NCBI RefSeq assembly: GCF_003056345.1
Contig: NZ_PYWB01000005.1
Location: 124,001-188,000 of the forward strand
Direction of reading: 5' to 3'
Source: Devosia submarina
Lineage (GTDB): Bacteria > Pseudomonadota > Alphaproteobacteria > Rhizobiales > Devosiaceae
Length of the DNA stretch: 64,000 nucleotides
The notes under the pieces are model-generated. The model saw only the letters and a list, made by a program, of their open reading frames with translations, had not been told where the DNA came from and made no database searches. Shown one piece after another: positions 1 through 9,641 of the stretch (positions are counted from its first letter, which is position 1; every line of letters begins with the position of its first letter). Position numbers and translations under genes: made by a program.

Positions 1-1546
1 TCCATTTTTCCGTCAACCAGGGGCTCGATGCCGCAGCGTTCCAGCGCTGCACGGGCAACACATAGCCGGTGGGATTGGTGAGGCCCCGTTCGAATACCTT
101 GGCCATGCGCGAGCGGGCTTCGGGATCGGCCAACTCGCTGTTTGCAGGGTCCACATTGGACGGCAGATTGGCTTCCTTGAGGAGCCATTCGCCTGGATCC
201 TCATAGGCTTCAGCGATGGTTTCGCCGGTGAGGCCAAGGTTGCGGGCGAAAGCAGCAATGAAGCGGCGGGCGTCCTCGTTGGTAGCCGTGGTCTTTACGC
301 CTTCGCGGGCGATCAGCTTTTCATCGGACCAGACTGGCTTGCCGTCAAGGCGCCAGTAAAGGGAGAAGGTCCAGCGGGGCAGGGTTTCGCCGGGATACCA
401 CTTGCCCTGGCCATAGTGGAGCATGCCATTGGGGGCAAAGCGGGTGCGCAGGCGGCGGATCAAATCGTCGGCCAAAGCGCGCTTGGTGGGCCCCACGGCG
501 CCGGTGTTCCATTCGTCGGCTTCGAAATCGTCGATCGACACGAAAGTGGGCTCGCCACCCATGGTGAGGCGGACGTCGTTTTCGCTCAGAACCTGGTCAA
601 TCTGGTGGCCCAGCGCATTGAGTTCGTCCCAGCTCTGGTCCGAGAAGGGCTTGGTGATGCGCGGGTGCTCGGCAACGCGATCGACGCGCATGTCGAAGGC
701 GAAGTCGACCTCGGCATAGGAGGCGAAACCCGAGATTGGGGCGGCGTTGCGATAGTGGGGAGTGGCGGCAAGAGGCACATGGCTTTCGCCGGTCAGCAGG
801 CCCGAGGTCGGGTCAAAGCCAATCCAGCCGGCGCCGGGCAGGTAAACCTCGCACCAGGCGTGCAGATCGGTGAAGTCGTGATCAGTGCCGGCGGGGCCAT
901 CCAGGGAAACCACGTCGGGCTTGAGCTGGATGAGGTAGCCGGACACAAAGCGGGCGGCAAAGCCCAGATTGCGAAGGGTTTGCACCAGGAGCCAGCTCGA
1001 GTCGCGGCACGATCCCTTGGCGTTGCCCAGCGTTTCCTCGGGCGTCCAGACGCCGGTTTCCATGCGCACGATATAGGCGACGTGCTGCTGGATGGAGGCG
1101 TTGATGGCGGTGACGAAGTTGACCGTGTTGGTGGGCGTCTTATCGATACCGTCGAGGAATTGCTGCAGCAGCGGCCCGACAGGCTCGGGCTGCATATAGA
1201 TGGCGAGATCGGCGCGGATGTCTTCGGGATATTGGAAGGGCCAGATCTCGGCTGACTCTTCCACAAAGAAGTCGAACGGGTTGTAGACCGTCATGTCGGC
1301 TACAAGGTCGACTTCGATCTTGAGCTCGGTTACGGGCTCGGGAAAGACGAAGCGCGTCAGGAAATTGCCATAGGGGTCCTGCTGCACATTGACGAAGTGC
1401 TGGGACGGGGAGACCCGGAGCGAGTGGCTCAGGACCTTGGTTTTGCTGTGGGGCGCTGGCTGCAGCCGGATGATCTGGGGCTGCAGGTAGACCGGACGGT
1501 CGTATTTGTAATGCGTGAGGTGATAAACGGCAGCTTTGATCGACAT
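1..1546 (-). CDS. Transglutaminase-like / DUF2126 family protein, 3' part cut off by window edge
   Basis: Reading leftward from ATG at 1546, the frame stays open for about 515 codons to the left edge, so the stop lies outside. The first ~80 residues match the bacterial transglutaminase N-terminal region (start MSIKAAVYHLTHYKYDRPV). A transglutaminase core follows with the usual triad: cysteine in GSCRDSSWL, histidine in DLHAWCEVYLPGAGW and aspartate in FDPTSGL. From about residue 290 (LTMGGEPTFVSIDD) the DUF2126 part begins. Full-length relatives are about 1,100 residues, so roughly half is visible. In other bacteria this family sits with circularly permuted ATP-grasp and alpha-E proteins and is suspected to act in peptide ligation or cleavage; the real substrate is unknown. 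The gene runs the same way as the kinase upstream, with a 112-base gap, and probably has its own promoter. Confidence is high for the family and low for the function. Confidence 0.9.
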   Translation of the reverse strand, partial: MSIKAAVYHLTHYKYDRPVYLQPQIIRLQPAPHSKTKVLSHSLRVSPSQHFVNVQQDPYGNFLTRFVFPEPVTELKIEVDLVADMTVYNPFDFFVEESAEIWPFQYPEDIRADLAIYMQPEPVGPLLQQFLDGIDKTPTNTVNFVTAINASIQQHVAYIVRMETGVWTPEETLGNAKGSCRDSSWLLVQTLRNLGFAARFVSGYLIQLKPDVVSLDGPAGTDHDFTDLHAWCEVYLPGAGWIGFDPTSGLLTGESHVPLAATPHYRNAAPISGFASYAEVDFAFDMRVDRVAEHPRITKPFSDQSWDELNALGHQIDQVLSENDVRLTMGGEPTFVSIDDFEADEWNTGAVGPTKRALADDLIRRLRTRFAPNGMLHYGQGKWYPGETLPRWTFSLYWRLDGKPVWSDEKLIAREGVKTTATNEDARRFIAAFARNLGLTGETIAEAYEDPGEWLLKEANLPSNVDPANSELADPEARSRMAKVFERGLTNPTGYVLPVQRWNAAASSPWLTEKW

Positions 1547-1658
1547 ACGCAGGCGTCGCTCGCTTGTTCGGCCACGATGTGGCTTCGGGCTGTGAGCTTA
1601 GCGGGGTTTGTGGGCGCCGGATAGGTGGGCGTTCAATCGGTGGGGAGCTAGGATCGTT

Positions 1659-3245
1659 TCAGGTCATGGCGTCGATGGCTTGGCGGTGGCGGTGCATTTC
1701 GAGGAAGATGCGGTAGTCCTTGTCGAACTGCGCTCGTGCGGCGGGGTTGGGAGGATATTGCTGGCCGCCCTGCTGCATGGCAGTGCAGGCGGCGTCGAGG
1801 CTGGGGTAGAGGCCAGCAGCTGTGGCAGCGACCATGCCGGTGCCCAGAAGGGTTGCATCCCTGGTGGAGGGGACCACGACTGTGCAGTTGGTGGCGTCCG
1901 CGTAAAGCTCCATCAGCACGGGATTTTTGGTGTGCCCGCCGGTTATATGGAGCGTGTCGATGGCGTAGCCGCGGGTGTTGAGGGTTTCAAGGATGTGGCG
2001 CACGCCAAGGGCGATCCCAACGCAGGTGCGCCAATAAAGGCGGCAAAGGGAATCGAAGTCGCTGTCCAGGGTTAAGCCCGAAATCACACCCACGGCCGAA
2101 GGATCGGCGAGAGGCGAGCGATTGCCGTGGAAATCGGGGAGTACGTGAATACGTTGCCCCAATTGCCACCCATCGGCCCGGCGGAGCCGGTTGATCCGGT
2201 CGGCAATGTCGCGGTGCTTTTCGGGTGTGGGCTCGCCGCCTGCGCGATGGCAGCGGATGATGTGGTCAAGAAGGGCGCCGGTGGCGGATTGACCGCCTTC
2301 GTTGAGCCAGGAACCGGGTAGGACAGCGCCGAAATAGGGCTCCCAGACGCCGTTTATCGGCCGATCCTCGGCTGAAAGGGCCATGACGCAGGAGGAGGTT
2401 CCGGCGATCAGGGCGAGGTGCCGGTCGATTGTGGAAATGTCGGAGGTGAATGCGCCAAGGACCCCCAAGGCGCCCGCATGTGCGTCGATCAAGCCGGCGC
2501 CAATGTGGCAGTTGGTGGTGAGGCCAAGATCGGCGGCAGCCGAGGCGGTGATGGGGCCCAGATTGGTGCCCACCGGGCTGGCGCGTTCGGGAAGAGCGGC
2601 TTTTTGGAGGAGGTCATCAAGGCCGACGAGCTCGAAAAGATCCTGCTGCCAAGCGGGGTTGGTATGGGCGAGATAGGTCCATTTGCAAGTCAGGGTGGAT
2701 TGCGAGCGGCAGAGCGACCCTGTGGCCTTCCAGGTGAGGAAATCAGCCAGGTCGAACATCATGCCAGCGCGGGCCCAGCTTTTGGGCATATGGCGCTTGA
2801 GCCACATGAGCTTGGGCACTTCCATTTCCGGCGACATGACGCCACCGACATAGTTGAGCACGCGATGGCCGGCGCGGGTGCATTCATCGGCTTCGGCGAG
2901 GGCGCGATGATCGAGCCAGACGATGGTGTCCCAGCGATCCTCCCTATTGGAGGAGACGGTCACCGGCGTGCCATCGGGCGCGCGGATCACCAGGGAACAG
3001 GTGGCGTCAAAGCTCAGGCCGACGACTTGTTCGGGCCCGGCGCTGGCCGAGGACATGGCGGAGCGTATGGCGGCGCAGACAGCTTGCCAGATCTGCTCGC
3101 TGTCGTGCTCGGCGTGATTGGCGTCGGCGCGGTTCATGGCGATGGGGTGCTCAGCACGACCCAGCAGGGTGCCGGCAGGCGTCAAGACGCCGGCCCGCGC
3201 ACTCCCCGTGCCCACATCCACTGCCACCACGAGGCTTTGCGTCAA
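1659..3245 (-). CDS. FGGY-family carbohydrate kinase, D-ribulokinase type
   Basis: 528 residues. The N-terminal phosphate loop is DVGTGSAR (residues 10-17). The strings SFDATCSLV (78-86) and WLDHR (110-114), and later LPDFHGNRSPLAD and NEGGQS, are those of the FGGY/YPCarbK D-ribulokinase branch and not of classical XylB xylulokinases. It should phosphorylate a ketopentose, most likely D-ribulose, with ATP in the cytoplasm. The start is TTG at 3245; no ATG upstream fits, and an AAGG stretch lies about a dozen bases before it. It is the last gene of the polyol operon, 111 bases after the polyol dehydrogenase, a place held by a xylulose kinase in the Pseudomonas fluorescens mtlEFGKDY operon. Substrate assignment from motifs is inference; D-xylulose or L-ribulose remain possible. 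Confidence 0.88.
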   Translation of the reverse strand: MTQSLVVAVDVGTGSARAGVLTPAGTLLGRAEHPIAMNRADANHAEHDSEQIWQAVCAAIRSAMSSASAGPEQVVGLSFDATCSLVIRAPDGTPVTVSSNREDRWDTIVWLDHRALAEADECTRAGHRVLNYVGGVMSPEMEVPKLMWLKRHMPKSWARAGMMFDLADFLTWKATGSLCRSQSTLTCKWTYLAHTNPAWQQDLFELVGLDDLLQKAALPERASPVGTNLGPITASAAADLGLTTNCHIGAGLIDAHAGALGVLGAFTSDISTIDRHLALIAGTSSCVMALSAEDRPINGVWEPYFGAVLPGSWLNEGGQSATGALLDHIIRCHRAGGEPTPEKHRDIADRINRLRRADGWQLGQRIHVLPDFHGNRSPLADPSAVGVISGLTLDSDFDSLCRLYWRTCVGIALGVRHILETLNTRGYAIDTLHITGGHTKNPVLMELYADATNCTVVVPSTRDATLLGTGMVAATAAGLYPSLDAACTAMQQGGQQYPPNPAARAQFDKDYRIFLEMHRHRQAIDAMT

Positions 3246-3356
3246 ACCAGAAGCGCCTTCTTTTTGGTCCGAAGGGACCCTAACCGATCAGGCAGCCGGT
3301 GCCTATGGTTGAAAATAGCAGCGCGGATATGGAGGTGGAGAGATTGTCTTGTGTTT

Positions 3357-4829
3357 CTACCGGTCGGAAAGATAGCGCTCCAGGGTTGCGCTAGTGCCAT
3401 GTTCCCAAAGGCTATTCAGCCAATAGGAGAAGGCTTGGGTGAAGGTGGGCATGTTGGCGAGGTCGCCATAGATGTCCCGCATGTCCAGCCAGGCTTGGGG
3501 ATTTTCCCGGGCGCGTTTGGCTTGTGCGGTGAGGCGATCCCAGTTGGGATCGTTGGGTTCTATGGGTTTTCCGGAGTCGGTTTGGCCATAGCAATAGCGG
3601 CACCACAGGGCTGAAACGAGTGACAATCCGTTAACAGACTGTTGACGTTGAGCGCGATCGAGTGCGGATGGAATAATGAATTTGGGCTGGCGATTGGAGC
3701 CATCGAGGGCAAGGCGCCGGATGGTGTCGCCGATCTTGGGATTGCTGAAGCGGCGCTCGCAAAGCTGGAAGTAATCATCCAGATTGGTGTCGGGAACCGG
3801 GGGCACGACGGGGATGATTTCCTCGCGCTCGACCTTGGCAAGGAAGGCGCCGACCAAGGGGTGCTCCATGGCTTCATGGACGAAGTGGATGTCGAGCAGC
3901 CCCGCAGGGTAGGCAATGGTGGCGTGGCCGCCATTGAGGATACGGATTTTCATGTGCTCGTAGGGCGCGACGTCCGGGACGAACTGGACGCCGGCTTTTT
4001 CGAGCGCCGGGCGGCCGGCCGGGAAATTGTCTTCCAGCACCCATTGGCGGAAGCTTTCGCAGAAAACGGGCAAATTGTCCTCGATGCCGAAATATTCTCG
4101 AAGGAGCGCGATTTCGCGTTCGGAAGTCGCGGGGGTGATGCGGTCGACCATGCCATTGGGGAAGGCGACGTTTTCGCTGACCCATTGGGCAAGACTAGGG
4201 TCGATCAGCCGGGCGAGGCCGACTACGGCGTTTTGGGTGACGTGGCCATTCCCGGGGATGTTGTCGCAAGACATGATTGTGAAGGGGGCGATGCCGGCGC
4301 GGCGGCGGCGCTCGAGGCCGGCCAGGATCAGGCCGAATGCCGTTTTGGGTGCGTCTCGATGAGCCGCGTCATAGGCGATCTCGGGGTGGGCTGGGTCGAA
4401 CTTCTGGGAAGCAGGATCGATGAAATAACCGCCTTCGGTGATGGTGAGGGAGACGATGCGAATGGCGGGGTCGGCCAGCTGGGCAATGACGGCTTCGCTG
4501 TCGCCTGGTTGAAGGTAGTCGATCATGGCGCCGGTAACGCGGGCGGTGGAGGCGTCGGCTTCCTGTTCCACGACAGTGGTGAGCCAGTCCTGCGCCTGCA
4601 GCTTTTGCCGCATGGCTTCGTCGGCAGGGCGCACGCCTGCGCCGATCAGGGCCCAATCGTGGTCGGTGCCGGTGGCGAAGAGGTCATCGAGATACACCGC
4701 CTGGTGGGCGCGGTGGAAATTGCCGACACCAATGTGGACGATGCCTGGGGTGAGGGTGGAGCGATCGTAGGCCGGGATCGCGGCGGTGGTGAGGGTTGGG
4801 AGGGCGGCGGCGGAGAGTTTGGTGGTCAT
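3357..4829 (-). CDS. mtlK: Mannitol 2-dehydrogenase family polyol dehydrogenase
   Basis: 490 residues, the normal size for the long-chain polyol dehydrogenase family (UxaB/MtlD type). The NAD-binding motif GVGNFHRAH lies at residues 34-42. The active-site pattern K-x4-N-x2-H appears near residues 294-302 (KIRILNGGH). It oxidises a sugar alcohol taken up by the transporter encoded upstream to the ketose (mannitol to fructose, D-arabitol to D-xylulose, or ribitol-like substrates) with NAD. ATG at 4829. The gene lies between the transporter ATPase (196-base gap filled by a repeat) and the ketose kinase, the gene order of mtl/smo operons. Which polyol is preferred cannot be read from sequence; the ribulokinase-like neighbour hints at a pentitol. 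Confidence 0.92.
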   Translation of the reverse strand: MTTKLSAAALPTLTTAAIPAYDRSTLTPGIVHIGVGNFHRAHQAVYLDDLFATGTDHDWALIGAGVRPADEAMRQKLQAQDWLTTVVEQEADASTARVTGAMIDYLQPGDSEAVIAQLADPAIRIVSLTITEGGYFIDPASQKFDPAHPEIAYDAAHRDAPKTAFGLILAGLERRRRAGIAPFTIMSCDNIPGNGHVTQNAVVGLARLIDPSLAQWVSENVAFPNGMVDRITPATSEREIALLREYFGIEDNLPVFCESFRQWVLEDNFPAGRPALEKAGVQFVPDVAPYEHMKIRILNGGHATIAYPAGLLDIHFVHEAMEHPLVGAFLAKVEREEIIPVVPPVPDTNLDDYFQLCERRFSNPKIGDTIRRLALDGSNRQPKFIIPSALDRAQRQQSVNGLSLVSALWCRYCYGQTDSGKPIEPNDPNWDRLTAQAKRARENPQAWLDMRDIYGDLANMPTFTQAFSYWLNSLWEHGTSATLERYLSDR

Positions 4830-4880
4830 GATGGCCCCTCGATCATGGGCGATGTTGTGGTGTTCTAAGTCGGAAGATTA

Positions 4881-5007
4881 GGGCTAACCCACCCCCACCC
4901 TTGATGCAGCCATTCGGCATAGCCTCATGGCCTTGTTCACTTAAATTGCTCCACCGGAGCAATTTATCCCTGCGGGTCGCTTCCAAGCCCCGCAAGGGGG
5001 AGGGTGT
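4881..5007. repeat. Interspersed repeat, family 3, copy 1 (mtlK-smoK gap)
   Basis: The gap holds a left arm ACCCACCCCCACCC (from 4888) and a right arm CCCCGCAAGGGGGAGGGTG ending near 5006, the same words as the 7004-7110 copy. Inside it is a perfect 11-base inverted repeat TAAATTGCTCC / GGAGCAATTTA (4942-4952 and 4956-4966, loop ACC). It is non-coding and could fold in the polycistronic transcript between the ATPase and dehydrogenase genes. Confidence 0.75.
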
Positions 5008-5025
5008 CGACTGCAAGGTCTGGCT

Positions 5026-6030
<1,005 letters not shown>

Positions 6031-6068
6031 TTCAGTGGTCCTTTGTGCGCGGCTGTTGTGCAGGTGGC

Positions 6069-6108
6069 ACGACCTCGTGGTTCGACAGGCTCACCATGAG
6101 GTCTACTG
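6069..6108. repeat. Interspersed repeat, family 1, half copy (smoK-smoG gap)
   Basis: A 40-base single arm with the words ACCTCGTGGTTCGACAGG and CTCACCATGAGGTCTACT, identical in core to the right arm of the full palindromic copy at 8034-8121. The left arm is absent here, so this copy cannot form the long hairpin alone. Confidence 0.85.
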
Positions 6109-6126
6109 GGGTGTAAGTGCTCGGCA

Positions 6127-6957
6127 TCACTTGACCGCTCCGAAGGTCAGGCCGCGGACGAGTTGTTTCTGGCTGAACCAGCCCATGAGGAGGATGGGCG
6201 CGATCGCGAGGAGCGAGGCGGCGGAGAGTTTGGCGAGGAAGAGGCCCTGGGGTGATGAGAAGGAGGAGATGAAGGCCGTGAGCGTGCCGGCGCGGCCCGA
6301 GGTTAGGGTGATGGTCCAGAAGGCTTCGTTCCAGGCGAGGATCACGTTGAGCAGGAGCGTGGAGGCGATGCCGGGGACGGCCATGGGGACGAGCACGTGG
6401 ACGATCTCGTTCCACAGTTCCGCGCCATCCATGCGCGAGGCTTCCAGGATATCGACCGGGATTTCCTTGAAGTAGGTGTAGAGCATCCAGATGATGATCG
6501 GCAGATTGATCAGCGTCATGATGATGGTGAGGCCATGCACCGTGTCGAGCAGGCGCAAATCGCGGAAGATCAAGTAGATCGGGATCAGCACGCCCACGGC
6601 CGGCATCATCTTGGTGGAGAGCATCCACATCAGGACGTCCTTGGTGCGCTTGGTTGGCGCAAAGGCCATGGCCCAGGCGGCGGGAATGCCGATGATGAGG
6701 CCGATCAGGGTTGAGCCCACCGAAACGATGATCGAGTTGGTGGCGTGCTTGATATAGTCCGAGCGGGCTTGGACGGCGCCGAAATTCTCCAGCGTGAAGT
6801 TCTGCGGAAAGAAGGTCGGCGTATTGGCTATGGCCTCGGCTTCGGTCTTGAAGGCAGTGAGCAGCACCCACAGGATTGGCGAGAAGAGGATCAGCGCGAT
6901 GATCCAGGCCAGGGCGGTGAAGCCGATGCGGGTTGAGGTGGGGACGGTGCGGGCCAT
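6127..6957 (-). CDS. smoG: Polyol ABC transporter permease (MalG type)
   Basis: 276 residues with six predicted membrane segments, a MalG-like inner-membrane permease. The EAA loop that docks the ATPase is visible as EASRMDGAELWNEIVHVLVP, near the residue-190 region. ATG at 6957. Second permease of the polyol importer, between smoF and smoK in the usual smoEFGK/mtlEFGK order. The 160-base gap to smoF holds a palindromic repeat. The family is clear; the substrate is inferred from the dehydrogenase and kinase downstream. Confidence 0.93.
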   Translation of the reverse strand: MARTVPTSTRIGFTALAWIIALILFSPILWVLLTAFKTEAEAIANTPTFFPQNFTLENFGAVQARSDYIKHATNSIIVSVGSTLIGLIIGIPAAWAMAFAPTKRTKDVLMWMLSTKMMPAVGVLIPIYLIFRDLRLLDTVHGLTIIMTLINLPIIIWMLYTYFKEIPVDILEASRMDGAELWNEIVHVLVPMAVPGIASTLLLNVILAWNEAFWTITLTSGRAGTLTAFISSFSSPQGLFLAKLSAASLLAIAPILLMGWFSQKQLVRGLTFGAVK

Positions 6958-7003
6958 TTAGTGAATCTCCGCTGGGTGGAGCGCGGGGAGAGAGGCCCCC
7001 CTC

Positions 7004-7110
7004 CTGGCCTCCCCCGCAAGGGGGAAGGTGAACTTCGTGGCTGTGGCAGCATAGTGCCACGGAGTGGAGATCACCCTCCCCCTTGCGGGGAGGGCTGGGG
7101 TGGGGGTGTT
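7004..7110. repeat. Interspersed repeat, family 3, copy 2 (smoG-smoF gap)
   Basis: Two inverted arms, CCTCCCCCGCAAGGGGGAAG (from about 7009) and CACCCTCCCCCTTGCGGGGA (from about 7072), separated by roughly 40 bases that contain a smaller GTGGC/GCCAC pair. It shares words with the 4881-5007 copy. It fills the gap between the two permease genes and could form a long hairpin in the transcript. Confidence 0.8.
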
Positions 7111-7117
7111 GCCAAGC

Positions 7118-7990
7118 TCAAGCATCGAGGTTCTTTCCTACCGCGCGCATCAGGAAGATGGCGACGATGTTGGCGAGGATGACGGCGACCACGCCGCCGG
7201 CGGAACCCGCGCCAATGTCATTGCTCAGGATGCCGGTGCGGAAAACGAGGAAGGTGAGGTTGGTCGAGGCGTAGCCCGGGCCGCCGCCCGTAGTGACGCG
7301 GATCTCTGCGAAGATACCGAGCAGGAATATGGTCTGGATCAGGATCACGATGGTGATCGCGCGGGCCATGTGCGGCAGGATGATGTAGCGGAAACGGTTG
7401 ACGGCGTTGGCGCCATCCATTTCCGCGGCCTCGCGCTGTTCTTCGGAGAGCGACTGGAGAGCGGTCAAAAGGATCAGGGTCGCAAAAGGCAGCCATTGCC
7501 AGGCAACGATCACGATGACGGAAAACAGCGGGTATTGGTTGAACCAGTCCACGGGCTGGAGGCCAAAGAACTTCCAGAGATGCCCGAGCATGCCGTAGCC
7601 GGGATGCATGAAGCCGTTTTTCCAGATCAGGGCCGCCACCGGCGGCATAACGAAAAAGGGCGAGATGACGATGATGCGCAATATGCCCTGGCCCCAGATG
7701 GGCTGGTCAAGAAGAAGCGCCAGGAGCGTGCCCCCGATCACGGTGATGGCAAGGACGCCGCCGACCAGGATCAGGGTATTGACCAGGGATTGGGTGAAGC
7801 TTGGATCCCCGATGACGTAGAGGTAGTTCGCCCAGCCGGCAAAGCCCGTCATCATCGGGTTGATAAGCGAATAGTTCTGGAACGAGAACCACAGGGTCAT
7901 GACCAGTGGGACGATCATCCAGATCAGCAGGACCAGGACGGCCGGAGCCATCATGACGCGGGACAGGGTGCGAGTTTGGGCGGTAGCCAT
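7118..7990 (-). CDS. smoF: Polyol ABC transporter permease (MalF type)
   Basis: 290 residues from ATG at 7990 (MATAQTRTLSRV). An in-frame TTG 24 bases upstream is possible but less likely. Six membrane segments and the EAA motif EAAEMDGANAVNRFRYIILP place it as the first permease of a CUT1-type sugar-alcohol importer, the partner of the next permease. It lies between the binding-protein gene (215-base gap with a full palindromic repeat) and smoG. The substrate is inferred from context. Confidence 0.92.
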   Translation of the reverse strand: MATAQTRTLSRVMMAPAVLVLLIWMIVPLVMTLWFSFQNYSLINPMMTGFAGWANYLYVIGDPSFTQSLVNTLILVGGVLAITVIGGTLLALLLDQPIWGQGILRIIVISPFFVMPPVAALIWKNGFMHPGYGMLGHLWKFFGLQPVDWFNQYPLFSVIVIVAWQWLPFATLILLTALQSLSEEQREAAEMDGANAVNRFRYIILPHMARAITIVILIQTIFLLGIFAEIRVTTGGGPGYASTNLTFLVFRTGILSNDIGAGSAGGVVAVILANIVAIFLMRAVGKNLDA

Positions 7991-8033
7991 GTTGCTGATC
8001 TCAAGCTTTGACAAGCATGTGCGATGTTCGATC

Positions 8034-8121
8034 AGACCTCATCCTGAGCCTGTCGAAGGACGAGGTCGTGGCACGGCTGGTAAGCCCGACCTCGTGGTTC
8101 GACAGGCTCACCATGAGGTCT
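8034..8121. repeat. Interspersed palindromic repeat, family 1, full copy (smoF-smoE gap)
   Basis: The left arm begins AGACCTCATCCTGAGCCTGT and the right arm ends GGCTCACCATGAGGTCT; the arms are near-perfect reverse complements of about 37 bases around a short centre. This is the best-preserved copy of a family also seen at 6069, 29960, 31564, 47779 and 55882. In RNA it would form a long hairpin just after the binding-protein gene, where such structures often keep the upstream message more stable. Confidence 0.9.
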
Positions 8122-8205
8122 CAGATCAGGCTGAGTGCCCGATCCAAGAACCGCCCGGCGGAGATTTGAGATCATCGACCGAGCGGCACGTCTTCGGGAG
8201 AAGAC

Positions 8206-9516
8206 TTACTTAATATACCCAGCGCGGGTCATGTCGCGGGTGGCGGCGTCCTGGGCTTGGGCTAGGGCGTCGTCAGCGGACATTTGCCCGGCAAGGGCTG
8301 CCGAGAAGAGCTGGCCGATATTGGTGGCGATGCCAGCGAACTCGGGGATGGCGACGAACTGCACGCCAGTATAGGGCACGGGCTGAACGGTGGGTTCAGC
8401 GGGGCTGGCGGCGTTGATGGAATCGAGCGTCATCTGAGCGAAAGGCGCGGCAGCCTGGTATTCCGCGTTCTCATAGAGCGAGGTGCGGGTGCCCGGCGGT
8501 ACGTTTGCCCAGCCTTCCTGTTCGGCAACGAGGGCAAGGTAGTCCTTGTTGGTGGCCCAGTTGATGAACTGCTCGGCAGCTTCGGCATTCTGCGAGCTGT
8601 TGGGAATGGCGAGCGACCATGCCCAGAGCCAGTTGCCGCGCTTGCCCAAGCCATTGTCGGGCGCAAGGGCAAAGCCGACCTGGTCGGCGACAGTGGAATC
8701 TTCGGGATTGGTCACAAAGGACGCCGCGACGGTGGCGTCGATCCACATGCCGCACTTGCCCTGCTGGAACAGGGTGAGGTTTTCGTTGAAGCCGTTGGAC
8801 GAGGCGCCCGAGGGGCCAGCATCGGCCATAAGCGACAGGTAAGTGTCGAGCGTGTTCTTCCACTCGGGTGTGTTGAACTGGGGCACCCAGTTTTCATCGA
8901 ACCAGCGGGCGCCGAACGAATTGGACATGGCCGTTAGGAACGCCATGTTTTCGCCCCAGCCGGCCTTGCCGCGCAGGCAGATGCCGTTGATGTCGGCAGA
9001 GCGATCGGTCATAGCGCGGGCGGCCTCGCCGATGAACTCCCAGGTGGGCGCTTCGGGCATTTCGAGGCCCGCTTTTTCCATCAGGTCCTTGCGGTACATG
9101 ATGAAGGAGCTTTCGCCATAGAAGGGCGCTGCATAGAGCTTGCCTTCGAAGGAAAGGCCCTCCCGGATGGGGGGCAGGATGTCGTCGACGTCGTATTCGG
9201 CATCGGCGGCAAGGGCGTCCAGGGGCTTCAGCCAGCCCTGCTTGGCCCAGATCGGAGCCTCATAGGTGCCGATGGTCATGATGTCATACTGGCCGCCATT
9301 GGTGGCGATGTCGGTGGTGACGTTCTGGCGAAGGGTGTTTTCTTCCAGCACGACCCAGTTGAGCTCGATGCCGGTTTCTTCGGTGAAGGCGGGGGACAGG
9401 GCCTGCATGCGGACCATGTCGCCATTGTTGACGGTTGCGATGGTGAGCGTCTGCGCCGAGGCGGAAGTGGCCAGCGCAAGGGTGAACGCGCCCACGAGAA
9501 TGGGTGTGAGTTTCAT
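8206..9516 (-). CDS. smoE: Polyol ABC transporter periplasmic binding protein
   Basis: 436 residues. A Sec signal peptide spans residues 1-21 (cut after SASA), then a CUT1-type extracellular solute-binding fold starting QTLTIATVNNGDMVRMQ. It captures a sugar alcohol in the periplasm and hands it to SmoFG. ATG at 9516. It is the first gene after a strong predicted promoter (9565-9593) and is followed by a long hairpin-forming repeat, consistent with higher expression of the binding protein than of the permeases. The regulator gene lies upstream in the same direction. Relatives are named sorbitol/mannitol-binding proteins; the actual ligand is not proven. Confidence 0.92.
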   Translation of the reverse strand: MKLTPILVGAFTLALATSASAQTLTIATVNNGDMVRMQALSPAFTEETGIELNWVVLEENTLRQNVTTDIATNGGQYDIMTIGTYEAPIWAKQGWLKPLDALAADAEYDVDDILPPIREGLSFEGKLYAAPFYGESSFIMYRKDLMEKAGLEMPEAPTWEFIGEAARAMTDRSADINGICLRGKAGWGENMAFLTAMSNSFGARWFDENWVPQFNTPEWKNTLDTYLSLMADAGPSGASSNGFNENLTLFQQGKCGMWIDATVAASFVTNPEDSTVADQVGFALAPDNGLGKRGNWLWAWSLAIPNSSQNAEAAEQFINWATNKDYLALVAEQEGWANVPPGTRTSLYENAEYQAAAPFAQMTLDSINAASPAEPTVQPVPYTGVQFVAIPEFAGIATNIGQLFSAALAGQMSADDALAQAQDAATRDMTRAGYIK

Positions 9517-9558
9517 GTATTACCTCCCAAGGACCATGACGGGCATTTGTCACGGTGA

Positions 9559-9593
9559 TGAGCAAATACTCACCAGTTATGCGCGGGTGTCAA
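9559..9593 (-). promoter_or_regulatory. Promoter of the polyol operon with overlapping dyad
   Basis: On the minus strand TTGACA (9588-9593) and AGTATT (9565-9570) are spaced by exactly 17 bases, a near-consensus vegetative promoter. An inverted repeat TGAG-N6-CTCA (9559-9572) overlaps the -10 box and is a candidate site for the SorC-type regulator encoded just upstream. Promoter boxes are seen directly; the link to that regulator is inference. Confidence 0.7.
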
Positions 9594-9641
9594 GGGGGCC
9601 ATGCGCCCCTTGCGGCATGTGGCTGTTATGGGTTCTGTTGA

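Noticed and set aside
2418..4868. Long plus-strand frames opposite the kinase and polyol dehydrogenase
   Set aside because: Shadows of genes with clear active-site motifs.
8034..8121. CRISPR-like or tRNA-like look of the GGTTCGACAGGCTCACC repeats
   Set aside because: Copies are scattered singly across the window, not in an array with spacers, and no tRNA cloverleaf can be drawn around GGTTCGA.
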